DNA from: Calvatia gigantea
Taxonomy: Eukaryota; Basidiomycota; Agaricomycetes; Agaricales; Lycoperdaceae
Direction of reading: 5' to 3'
NCBI GenBank assembly: GCA_025093985.1
Contig: JACAAK010000009.1
Location: forward strand, 2,852,001-2,916,000
Length of the DNA stretch: 64,000 nucleotides
Position 1 is the first letter of the stretch; each line of letters starts with the position of its first letter. Positions 48,894 through 60,203 of this stretch are shown here, piece by piece. The notes beneath the pieces were generated by a model that saw only the letters and a program-made list of their open reading frames with translations, was not told the DNA's origin and made no database searches. The position numbers were made by a program, and so were the translations under genes.

Positions 48894-50960
48894 ATGATCC
48901 TCCTTGTTGCATTCATACTCCTACTGAGCGTTTATACGTTCGCATATATACGCAGGAAAATCTCCGGCGTATGTTCTCAGTTTCTTGCATTGAGCCAGCG
49001 CACTAATCCTGAGATAGCTCGATAGAATTCCCACTATTGGTTTATCAGGAATTATAACTTCTTGGCTGGGCACATTACCCATATTTTCCCCTGGGTATAG
49101 AAGAATTCAAGAAGGATATGATAAGGTGCGACACCCCAACTGAGTCCCTTTGGATTACCCGCTGATCACTGTTTTTAGTATCCCATATTCAAGATCCCAA
49201 AACTCTTCTCTTGGCTTGTACTTATCCATAGACCTGAACATCTGAAAGACCTCAGTCGGGCTAGGGATGATCAACTTTCGGCCCTCGAAGCTGTTAAGGA
49301 GGTAAGTTCTTCCTATGCTCTTGTGCCCCATCTAATGAACAAAAAGTCGGGACAATTCGACTACACTATTGGGCCAGAGCTCAGTGCGAATGTATATCAT
49401 TTCACCGTTGCTCGTGGCCCTATGACACGAAATATTGCTACCCGCTTTCCTGATCTCCTCGACGAAATGGACAAGGCTTTTTCCGATATCTTGAGCGGAG
49501 CGGACAAAGGTACAGATCGTTGTTTCCTCCAGCCCTTGTCTGTTTATTGACACGATACCCTCAGACTGGACTAATATACCTTGTTACCTATCTGTCACTC
49601 ATATTATTTCAAGAGTCAGCACTCGGTTCTTCGTTGGTCGCGAGCTCAGTGAGCTTCAAATGCCTAACTAGAATTCCCAGCGGCTGATCACCGCAATCAG
49701 GTTCAAATCCAGGGTACTCGGATTTAATGCAAGGCTTCACTATCAATATCCTCAAAAGTGCACTCATCATGAGGATCCTCCCTGCTTGGCTCAAACCGTG
49801 CGTATTAACCCTGCAGGAACTCCGGACATCTTATCTCGCTCCGTTCATGCAGAATCGCCCGCGACACCATGTTCGATCTCAAAGAGCGAATCAGCGAACT
49901 CGAAAATTAGTATACGGCCTGTTCTTATGGAACGCCTTGAAAAAGGTGCCTTGGACGGAACTCCCAACGAATCGGTAAGCTAGCGTTGACTGAGGATATT
50001 TAATTACAAGCTGACTTCGCTGCGAGAATGACGTGATTACGTGGCTGTGGAATGCTGCGCCTGAACATGAACGTACCATATACAACGTCGCAATCCGTAT
50101 GGTTTTTCTCAGCATTGCGTCTATCCACAATCTCTCCTTTGTGAGTTTTGTTTGCATCTTATCTCGTATCGGGATAATTCACCGAGATATCTGCTCCAGC
50201 TCTTGACCCATGTTCTGTTCAACCTCGCTACCTACACGTCATACATAGAACCTCTGCGAGAGGAGATAATCATACCGTTCGGACCGAAGGCTGGACCAAG
50301 ACGGCCATTGATAACATGCAGAAGTTGGATAGCTTCGTTAAGGAAACCCAAAGGCTTCATGGATCCGACGCTGGTGGGTTTAATTGCTCACAGTCGTAAC
50401 GTCTGAGACTGATAACGCAACTTTGACGGTAGCTGTATCAATCAGGGTAGCTCTGACCGACTTCGTCTTTTCCGATGGCACAGTTGTTCCCAAGGGCTGC
50501 AATGTAGCTGTGGCAGCACGGGCGATTAACCATGACTGAGGTAAATAAGAGGTCGCTATTTTTAATTCATTTCTATTTTGACCGCATTTTTTAAGCGCTA
50601 CTATCCCAACCCTCATGAATTCCAAGGGTTCCGTTTTGTAGGAAAGGACCCTTCGAAATGGCAGATGACTGCCATGAGTCCAGAATTCACGACAGTTTGG
50701 AACTGGACGTCACGCATGGTACGTAATCTTATGGAGTCCTTGCTCCATTTCTTATACGAACCTTTCCTGAACCCGTTAGCCCGGGGCGCTTCCTGGCAGC
50801 AACATTAATTAAAACTATCGTCGCACGTATCCTGTTCGGGTATGATATCAGGTTGACCGATGAACGGGGAGGTAGGCCAAAGGATCATTGGTACATTGGG
50901 ACTGTTGTCGTCCCGAACCAGACGGCAGAAGTTTCGCTGCGAAAGAGAAGGATGGAGTGA
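48894..50960 (+). CDS. Cytochrome P450 monooxygenase (at least one frame break)
   Basis: Membrane-anchored heme monooxygenase. The start at 48894 gives the ER anchor MILLVAFILLLSVYTFAYIR. Then come IPTIGLSGIITSWLGTLPIF, YPIFKIPKLFSWLVLIHRP, NIATRFPDLLDEMDKAFSDI, SVTHIISRVSTRFFVGREL, FTINILKSALIMRILPAW, the I-helix region NDVITWLWNAAPEHERTIY, THVLFNLATYTSYIEPLREE, EGWTKTAIDNMQKLDSFVKE with the ExxR motif (ETQR), FSDGTVVPKGCNVAVAARA and FGTGRHACPGRFLAATLIK. The heme Cys codon is split TG|C by an intron. A one-base frame change is needed at about 50270-50280, between PLREEI and TEGW, and exon borders between 49600 and 49990 are unsure. It resembles the large basidiomycete P450 families of fungal secondary and xenobiotic metabolism. 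The substrate is unknown. Confidence 0.83.
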
Positions 50961-51523
50961 CCGGTGCCAGGTTTTTCTGCGTCAACCCGATCGGAAATAT
51001 TATTTGGGCGCCCGGAGACGGTTGTCTGCTTGCTGTGCGAGGCAGGGTTCTATTCTGTGAACTCCAACTCATCACATTTTTCATAATTACGAAACAAAAG
51101 CTTGATTATAGTGTGATGGTGGTCTTAACCGGTTCTATCAACCTTCTCCCACGATTCCATTTGAGCAACAGAATGGTACTTGAACGTCTGAACGCCTGAA
51201 CAGTTGTCGGTCTGGTAGGATCAAGGTTCAAGTCAGGGCCCAATATGTTCAGTAACCTCCCTTGTCCACGTACCGGATTCAAACCTAGAACTAGCTGGGT
51301 AATACCCGCTGGCGCCTTTTTACGAAACGTAACATGATATATGAGGTTCGGCTCGGCTCGTTCTCGGTTTCGTCTTAAATTGACAATGACATGGATGCAT
51401 TGGGCTAGGTTTTGTGGTGTTTTATGGGCATGTAACGCGTGTTCTCTGGGCTGACACTAGAAAAGGCCTACCTTCTTGTGCAACGCGCAGCCTCCACCTA
51501 ACGCCCTCATTTCTCAAGATCTC
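50961..51523. other. Spacer between the P450 and the membrane-protein gene
   Basis: No gene recognised. The open frame 50888-51199 is a read-through of the P450 last exon in another phase. Confidence 0.45.
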
Positions 51524-53327
51524 ATGCCTGAACCTCCTGTGCAAGAGAGTAAAAGGTCCTCTACGGTTGAGGAGATGCCTGAACAACCTCTATATTCTGC
51601 CCAGGATTCTCGGTCCCCGGACCACCTCCTGCACGAAACAGTAGCAGTCATTCTCCGCTACTCCGTCTTCGTAGTCATGGAGGCCGCTTTCACCTCCTTC
51701 GCATGGTATTGCTACGCCCGCCCACGTCCACTTCCGTTCCTCAGTGATTTCAAGCTCGAGCCGATGACCGTCAAAAGTGCTTTTATCACTGCATTTACAC
51801 TTTGGCACACAGTGGCGGTAGCAGGCGCATTCCGCATCTGCGCCGACACTTTTAGCAGGGAATGGGCCGCGCGTCCAAATAAGACCGACGCTGTATCTGT
51901 GATCACCAGCGGTATCTTGGATCGGGTTTTGTATTTCTTCCACAAGCGGGCGACAAAGACGTATAGGCTCGCTCTTGCCGCATTCCTCGCCATCCTACTC
52001 CTCCATACAACTGCCCCATCCACGATCACAGCCTCTTTTGGCCTCCAATTTGAGGAAGAATTACCCATCGGTCGTATATCTACTTCCGGGCTGGTTCGTG
52101 ATTTCACTCGCATTGACAGCCAAAGCTTCATTGTCCGTCTCAACCAAGCCGCCATGGCTGTTCGTCTCGAGCAGTTGGCGGGTTCTTCGTGGGGATTGAT
52201 ACCACAGCCCAACTGGCTCATCCCTCTGCCTTTCGAAGAACACAACGTCACGGGAACTGGAAATGTCATATACAACACCGACCTTGTTTCGTTCAATTAT
52301 TCTTGTGAATGGCAGGCTCCTGGAGATTGGAACAAGGATGGATTTTTCTTGCACGACCAATGGTGGAATGATCCTGATGCTTGGGAGGTTTGGAACAACG
52401 CTAGTTTCTCTAAGAATGATCCTGGATATCGTAAGTCCACCCAATCTTCGATCGACGCTTTCAAAAATGTTTACCCAGCGTTTTACAGGAAATGGTTCAA
52501 GTATACTCCAAATCGTGCCCACCAAACCATTTTCAAATAACGGTGGTTACTCGACCTACATTCTCTTCGGTGGCAACTCAAGCTTCCCAGTAAATGCCAC
52601 CGCCGATCCGAACGATAGTTGGATCAATCTAGACGGGCTTCCAACGTCGTACCTTCCAGGCGGATATTCCCTCATGCATCCATCGTCGTCTAAGATCGAT
52701 TGGGTCCAATCGCCTCTTGCGACTCTCCTCGTCTGTGATCCCCACCTCAAGTTCTCCTCGGGGAGAGTCGTCATAAACCCAACCGTAAATGCTTCGGAAC
52801 CGGATGTGACCATTCAGACGATGGAGGGTATCCCTCCGATAGGAAATATACAACCCGAAGCTGCGAGTTTCCTCTTCTCTACGGTGTTGCATTTTGCCAT
52901 TGGCCGCCCAGATACATTCATACCCTCTCAAGTTGTGGACTACATCAACTTCAACAGCGTTGGTGCGGAGATGTTCTTAATCCGGCCCGAGGGTGCGCTG
53001 AGCTGGCGCAATGTGTCTGTCATTCACACCAAAGAAGCCGGGACAATAGAAAAGCTCATGAATGATTATACGTCCTCAGGACTGAAAGCTTTTACTGGAG
53101 GGTATAAACCAGAGACAGTTAGCGGGGATTCGCTCAATTCCTTCACAACAGACGTGAGGGCTAAGGCTACGAGCAAGAAATTTGCACTGGCGACGAGTTA
53201 CGTATATGCGATCTTGCATTCAACGCTGTTTGGACTATTGTCGGTGATGCTTGGCGCGATTGTGGTGCTGAACAAGAAGCAGAATAGGACGCCGTTTGAT
53301 TTGGCGCATGTCACAAAGCAGGATTAA
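51524..53327 (+). CDS. Uncharacterised fungal four-TM membrane protein, intact copy
   Basis: I do not recognise a named family. Two exons, joined over a clean 58-bp intron (52431-52488, gtaagt..tttacag), give 581 residues. Three membrane segments lie near the N-terminus (YSVFVVMEAAFTSFAWYCYA; SAFITAFTLWHTVAVAGAF; LALAAFLAILLLHTTAPSTI). A large, probably extracytosolic domain of about 350 residues with many N-glycosylation sequons follows (NVTGTG, NYSCEW, NASFSK, NSSFPV, NATADP, NASEPD). One membrane segment is near the C-terminus (YAILHSTLFGLLSVMLGAIV), then a short basic tail. The start at 51524 (MPEPPVQESK) is preferred, although an in-frame codon lies at 51476. The decayed paralogue sits about 10 kb away in opposite orientation. 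Confidence 0.8.
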
Positions 53328-53615
53328 TGAGTTGGATCTTGTACCTCCTATCCCTTCCCTCTAATTTTGTGTCACGTTGATTCCCGTATATACCCACATC
53401 CAGGTTAGAACACACCCTTTCAGTTTAACAGTAATTGTTCGGAATAGTCAACCGCTGATTGTCACTCGAGATATCCAGATTGTGGATGGCTTTGTGGTCC
53501 TTGTGCAGAAGTCTATCCTAAGATGTGGACAGGACCTAAAATCGAGATATTATAGTATAAAATCTCGTATACATAAATACAGTAGGTATCTGATAAATCA
53601 AGGCAAGCAGTGCGT
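53328..53615. other. Convergent spacer, AT-rich
   Basis: 3' flanks of the membrane-protein gene and the ABC transporter gene. Nothing else recognised. Confidence 0.5.
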
Positions 53616-56600
53616 CTACCGTCTCTCCTTGACGAAGAAGTGCAGCCAGAGGTAACTCGTAATCGTAAACACGACGAAAAAGATCCCAAGTAGGGAAATG
53701 TTAGGCCACCAGTAGGACTATACAATCAGGTCGATCAATCAACAAATTGCACCGTTCAGACAGTTGGGCACTTACCTGGGCCCTCAAACCGAATGTCGAG
53801 AGAATCGTCGCGGCAGGAACATCCAACTCTACACCATACTTAACTTCTTTCAATTGAAGGTACCGTAACTCGTTCACAGCGAGGGCTTCGAACGCGGCAT
53901 GGAAGAATGAGATCGTGTGAAGCCATTGGAATCCGACAGGGACCGTGTCTCGGTTGATAAGGAGACCCGTGAACATAAGACTATCCAACAAAACCATCGC
54001 TTGAGTTCTCTTGGTCATTAGGAGGAAAAGGTACGTACTTGAACAGCATGACCAACGTGCCAACTAAACTAGCTACGCTGATGCTATCAAAAGCAATCGA
54101 GAGTAGGAGGACGACGCTGGCCGTAGTGAGGTTGAAGAGGACCAGTGCTAGGAGGAACTTTCCAGAAGCCCGGGACGGTGGGCACTAGTCCGACGAGTTC
54201 ATAGACGATACCACCAAACATAAGTGGTGGAACCAAACGCAAGGGAATGATGTCAAAGAGTATCTGGAGCAAACAGTGAGGAACTTGGTTAAGGGCAAAT
54301 GGGAGGTAGCCGTACCTTTGACGAGAAGTAGGTGAAAGTCGAGTAGTAACCATTTGCACTGGAAAGACGCATCAAGAATTAATCAGGTACTCAAGGGCAC
54401 CCTGACGCACCGCTCGCGCATGAAAAGAATCCTCTCATTCGCAAACAAACCCAAACTCGACAAGCACGAGAATCCGAAAAGGGCGAGAGTGAAAAAGAAA
54501 AGTCCCAGCCGATTCTGGAAACCAGCGATGTCATTTCTGATAGGAATTGATTTTATCAGTATCTCGTGGCCATTGATTGCTCAAAACACAACTTACGTTA
54601 CGTTGTGATAGAATAGACCACAAAAAACTGAAGTACAGTTATTAATTTCATGCTTTATACTATCTGAGGAAGCTCACCTGCAAGAGTGATCGACGAAGTA
54701 TAATGGGCTGTCAACAACGCCGGGTCGCGGTACAAATTCTTAAAGGCCCTCCCGCTCAGGATCCTGAACTGAGTTCCCCACGAGGCCCTCTTCCTGCCCC
54801 TCAGTAGTGAAGTCTCCTCTGAGATATCCGGTAACTCGTTGCTCGCAACGGCGTTAGCACCTGTCTGTTGGGCTTCCCGCACGACTTGTTCTCCTTCGGC
54901 CTTGATCTCCGCAGCAACAGGACTATCTAGGTATGCTTGCACCAGCGCGGCAAGTTTGGGCGTTACTGTGGTATCTGCTACCCGGCCATTTCTGTATCCA
55001 TTGACAGCGTTGAAAATCTGTGAAGTTTTCTTCTTTATGTACTTGCTCGTGGAAGAAGTGATGGAGAGCTCCGTTTCGTCTAGTGGGATATTGGAAGTGA
55101 CGGATCGTACGGATATGGGTACTGAATGGGGTACGAGAGGGAGTCCTTGCTCTTCGTCACCAACATTAGAGCTACCAGAAGGAGAGGAGGCATCTAGTTG
55201 GGGACTGTCATTACTCTTGGGCTCCGCACTGGCCTGCATTGTAAGGTCAACTGTAGAGAAGTTGTTTAAATGCAAGCGAAGTGTGGACAGCTGATGACTC
55301 ACTGAGATAATCAGCAATGTTGAAACCAGGCGGACAGGGGTAACCAATCGACGCGAAATGATCTTGACATTTGGCATATTCACCAGAATAAACCATTTTT
55401 CCAGCAGCCAAGAGTACGAGTTGATCGAATAAGGCGACAATGTTACTACGAGGTTGATGGATGGTGAAGATAACTGTCCGATTGTAGTTTTTCGCCAGCG
55501 AAACCAAGCTCTCCACGACATTGAACGCGTTGAATGCATCAAGACCTGTTTGGAGTCAGGGGGTGGCAGGAACTGTATATGAAACCACCTACCACTCGTG
55601 GGCTCGTCGAGGAAGAGAATGGATGGGCTCGTTACGAGTTCGCAGGCAATCGACACACGGCGCTTCTCACCGCCGGATATAGAGCGCGCGCCTAATGAGC
55701 CGTTAAGTCGCCCGAATTTAAGTCTTATAAACGTAGATCCACAAAAACTCACCCGCGTCACCAATCCTTGAATCCTTGATAGCAAGAATACCAAGCTCGT
55801 TCATCGTCTCCAAGGTCCTAAACTTCTTTGCCTCATAGCTCATATCTCGGGGCAACCTCAACAGGGCACTGTACAGCACAGTCTCGTAGACCGTAAGGGT
55901 GCGCATCAAGGTATCTTCTTGATCAACGAAACCCGTAACCTTCTTGAATTCTCCGTCTCTAACTTCACGCCCATTCACAAGTATAGCACCGCTGACAGCA
56001 CCACGCTTATTTTTCCGGGCCAAAATATCGAGGAAGGTTGATTTCCCAGCGCCGGACGCTCCCATGATGGCCATGACCTGCCCGGACTTGACACTGCCGG
56101 ATATGTTATCGAGGATTGTACGGCCACCCGAGTGAATAAGATATGCCCGAGAAATGGAGAGATGCAGGAACATGGTCAGTCATCAACTTAGCAGTTTCGG
56201 CCTCTGGAAGACGGATTTTTCCAAAGTCATCTCCCTTGCCAGCGCGTCCAGCATACCAAAGGACTAGAGAAATGTGTTGGCAACCATGCCATATAGAAAA
56301 CCCAGCAAACACTCACCTGCCGACATTACAAGCACAATAAAGATTGCTCCGGAGGAACTGAGAGCGAGCCAAAGGGTATTGTTGGGTTTGGGCGGGCGCT
56401 GAGCAAGTCAATGTCTATGTTTAGGTGCGTCAAGTGACCATGCAACTTACCACATATCCGGGCACTTGGGAGTAATGGATGCACTCCCCACCTTGGCACT
56501 CCAAAGTGATATAAGTGTCGCCGAAAATACTGTTTATGAGGTCGTTCATAGCGGGTTCCTCAAATTTGCAGCCTATGCGCCAGTCTTGCAGCTGAACTTG

Positions 56601-57741
56601 GCGGGACCTTTGATTTCTTCCTTCAAGAAATCGCCAATATCTTCGAACTACATAAGTGAACAGTTTGAGATGATCAAGTGCGAGCATCTTACCTACACTT
56701 CCCGATTCACCACAAATGAAACGGCCAGGAATACAGCTACATTTGATTTTATTACATCCGTAGACTGTCGTATTCGTATTATATCCCGGCTGTGTCGATG
56801 AGGAACATTCCTCCAGTGCGCAGTAGAAGGACTCGACTCCCGCAGTCCAGAACTGGAAGGAACATGTTGCATCACTGCTATCACAGCTGAAAGTCACTTG
56901 GGGTGGGCGATCTGGTAACATGTCGAGAATCTTCCTGTCTAAAGGGCGAGTTACAACACGACTTTCTGCAATGTCGACATAAACTCACTCGTCACGTTGC
57001 ACATCTGGTGGTTGTTAAACACCGTGTTCCCTCCTGTATAACAGGTCATATTCGCCACGGATCCGTCGTCTTGTAGTGATCCTATCCCGCCGGCAAGGGG
57101 GAACCCAACACAGGCATTATCATTCTGACATACTGATTCTCGAGTGAATCAGGAGAAGCGAGAACCACGAAAGGATCCATACCATTACAGTTAATTCCTC
57201 CCCACCCGTCCTTGCACTTGCAGGACTCTCCTTCCTGACGTGGCCGCCTCCGGTCTCCGTCGGCCAGCGAGTCGCATTCTGCAACAAGGTCAGAAAGACA
57301 GGTCCCCAATATCAAAGGCAATAAGCGCACGAGGGGTAAGGCAATCAATACCAGCCCATCCTGGCGGACAATCACATTGGCCATTGTACTTGTTGCAGCT
57401 TCCAAACTGGCCGCAAGTAAACGCAGGAAGCATACAATTGAAGCAGGGAGGACACCTGCCTGATGACGTTCGTGCCGTCAGAACAAATCCAAATTTCGGG
57501 ATAAATCACTCACCAGGTCGCGGGTCGTAGTCTGACAATAGCTCCTAAAGAGAGGTATTCAAAAGCTAAACTAAGTGTCCGCACACTTGTGGTAGCTTAC
57601 CGGTAGTATCGATGTTCTATTGCTTGATTGGTTGTGAAGGGAGGTCAGGTTACGCCGCGCCGCTACGCACACTGATAATATCAGCAGCAGTAGCAGCGAG
57701 GCCGATGTAGACCTAATCATAAAGGGCGACGTTCGCGCCAT
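53616..57741 (-). CDS. ADP1-like ABCG transporter with EGF-like luminal domain (one frame break)
   Basis: ABCG half-transporter of the type of yeast ADP1. The start at 57741 gives a signal peptide ([17 protein letters not shown]). A Cys-rich luminal part includes the EGF-like [18 protein letters not shown] (about 57170-57240), followed by [22 protein letters not shown]1 is [17 protein letters not shown] (about 56335-56400). The nucleotide-binding domain has Walker [18 protein letters not shown], signature SGGEKRRVS, Walker [11 protein letters not shown] and H-loop TIHQPRS. A Ser-rich linker and a C-terminal membrane domain follow ([59 protein letters not shown]), ending [13 protein letters not shown]. 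One extra base at about 54158 breaks the frame after VPGFWK. Skipping it restores [19 protein letters not shown]. The substrate is unknown. Confidence 0.9.
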
Positions 57742-57910
57742 CGTCGAGGGCTAGGCCTACGTTGTCAAGTCGTCGTTGGTGCTGCGGGGGGTCGGAATGT
57801 TTGTGACAGGACGACACGCCCTGCGCTCATATGTGACACATTGCCCGATTGGGATTTGGATCACCCTGAGTACACAAAATCAAACATTGACGTTGCCTGC
57901 AACCACGGCG
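57742..57910. promoter_or_regulatory. Shared divergent promoter region (ABCG / ALG12)
   Basis: 169 bp between divergent start codons. No TATA consensus is seen. Both genes act in or through the secretory pathway, but co-regulation is only a possibility. Confidence 0.4.
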
Positions 57911-59910
57911 ATGGGCTCAGTCCTCGACGCGTTGTTTTTCGTGTTTGGCTGGGCCTATGTGCTATTGGTACCGTATACAAAAGTTGAAGAAAGCTTCAAT
58001 ATCCATGCGACTCATGACATCTTGACACGTGGCTTAAACTTAGATGCACTGAAAAATGTGAGCCCGAACAAAGACGAAGATTGCATTGAGTGGAATGCTC
58101 ATTATTGAATAGTTCGACCATTTCGTATTTTCGGGTCCAGTGCCGCGGACATTCATTGGGAGCATCCTTCTTGCAGGGATAATACACCCATTAAGCACTG
58201 TAGTGGCATTCTTCAACCTGGTGTCTTCGAAAGCAGACTTTCAGATTATCGGTTCGTTCTCCGATCCTCAGAGCCTGAAATATCAATGATATCCCTCCAT
58301 AGCTCGGCTTGCGTTGGCAACTTGTAATGCTGTTACACTCAGCTACCTCCGAAGAGCAGTGCTGAAGCGTTTTGGGCGTGCAACAGCGTCGTTTTTCACG
58401 CTTCTCACCTGCAGCCAGTTTCATCTCCTATTCTGGATGAGTAGAACACTACCTAACATGTTCCCATTGCTATTAGGTATGTTTACGCTTCTATAAGGGT
58501 TCTTCATTTGGTACATACTGACACGCACGCACCTCACGTCCTGGGGCGTTGTCAAGTGAATGTCGCCATCGCCTTGCTACTTGAAGGAATCCCACCCAGG
58601 ATTCCTGAGAAATCCTGGAAAACAGCTCTCTGGCTTCTCGGTTTCTCTGCCGTCATTTTCCGTGTGGAGTTGCTCCTTCTCTGGGCACCAATAACACTTC
58701 AGCTGTTGCTGCAGGGTCAAGCTTCATTTTTAGCCATTCTGGCAACTAACATCTCTGCGGGCGTCACCGCTGCAGGTGAGTTCGTAAAACGGATCCATAT
58801 CCTCAAGAACTCATACACGAACGCTACGTAAACGTTTAGCGACCTCATTTGTTGTTGATTCCTACTTCTGGCAGCGTAAAGTGTTACCAGAAATTTCATC
58901 ATTTATTTTCAACGTCGCCCAAGGGCAAAGTTCTAATTGGGGTGTAAGGCCGTGCTCATTATTCGTGCTTCTATAGCTCATGTCTAATTCTTGCTCATGA
59001 CTCAGGTTTCCCCATTCCGCACCTACTTCACGGTTCATCTGCCCAAACTCCTCATGACTGGCCTTCCCATGACCTTTATTGGGTGCTTCACTGACCCACG
59101 GGTATCATCCCTCCTCCTTCCCCATCTCGGATTCGTTTTCCTTATCAGCAATCTGGGTCACAAGGAATGGCGGTTCATCATATATACCGTTCCGGCTTTC
59201 AATATTGCTGCTGCGCGGGGTCTCAACTACCTGTATGTCTCTCTGAACTGCCTCGCACCAACAATGATCCCTGAGCCTGATGTGGACCCTTCTTCTAGCA
59301 CCTCTAGGAAAAAGACAACCTTATTTGGCCAGATCTCCTTTGTGGCTGCTCTGGGCGCTCTGATCACCAACATCCTTCTAACCGGTATCCTGGCCCGAAC
59401 ATCAATGACCAACTATCCAGGTGGCGTCGCAATCACGACCTTCCACAAGCTCCTTCCCGCCGCAACAACCCGTAAGTAGTCTTCTTCCTTCCCGGTACCC
59501 ACACTCAGCCATTACCACCAGCGCCTCCCCACGTTCACATCTGCAACCTTGCCGCCCAGTCAGGCACTAGTCTCTTCCAGCATTTAAACTCTCCGCCCTA
59601 CCACCCCGCCCTATTTCTCTGGCCGAGTAGCGTCCCTCCCACGATCCCTTGGATATACAACAAAACCGAGAATCTCACTCTCACCGACCTTTCCTCCTCC
59701 CCGCATTTCACCCACCTCATCTCTGAGATCCCGCCTACCGTGCCTGACGTTCCGAAACACTGGCGGTTGATGCGGTCTATACCTGCTTTGGACCGTGTTG
59801 TATTCGACAAGGACCTCCTGCTGCGTAAACCTCAGGAACTGCCGTGGAGAGTTTTAGACTTGATTAGAATAGAGCAAAAGGATGTCCTGTGGATCTACGA
59901 GCGTAAGTAG
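57911..59910 (+). CDS. ALG12: ALG12-type dolichyl-P-mannose alpha-1,6-mannosyltransferase
   Basis: ER-membrane GT22 enzyme that adds the eighth mannose (alpha-1,6) to the dolichol-linked N-glycan precursor. It starts MGSVLDALFFVFGWAYVLLV, then the family motif TKVEESFNIHATHDIL, and after intron 1 FDHFVFSGPVPRTFIGSILL. Further exons give FNLVSSKADFQII, ARLALATCNAVTLSYLRRAV, CSQFHLLFWMSRTLPNMFPL, DSYFWQRKVLPEISSF, FRTYFTVHLPKLLMTGLP, LISNLGHKEWRFIIYTVPAF with the conserved HKEWRF, and PDVPKHWRLMRSIPALDRVV. Multiple hydrophobic helices fit a polytopic ER protein. The stop TAG at 59908-59910 follows a possible splice donor, so a further short exon is conceivable. Phases agree throughout. Confidence 0.9.
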
Positions 59911-60203
59911 CCAATGATTGGCAACTCGGGTAGGGTAGATGTGCCTCAATCCTCTTCAATTCCGTGTCCACATCCACATTTATACTATTCATTTCGAGAT
60001 CAGTTACACTTAGAGTATCATACACAACCCTTTTCACCACTGGCTGTGATAATCATCGTTATGTATAGAACATCAGAACATCAGAATATCAAAATTCTCC
60101 AATCTTCCGCCCTTCTTCCTAATTCTATGGGACGCTCCCGTAAGATGTCTACTGGCCATTCCAGACGGCTACGGGAAAAGTACGGGAAAAAAATTGAATG
60201 TTG
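59911..60203. other. Convergent spacer with short imperfect repeat
   Basis: 3' flanks of ALG12 and the AA9 gene. A short imperfect repeat of ACATCAGAA occurs near 60070-60092. No gene recognised. Confidence 0.45.

Noticed and set aside
51590..52525. Minus-strand open frames opposite the intact membrane-protein gene
   Set aside because: Shadow frames of a well-supported coding exon; no independent evidence for an antisense gene.
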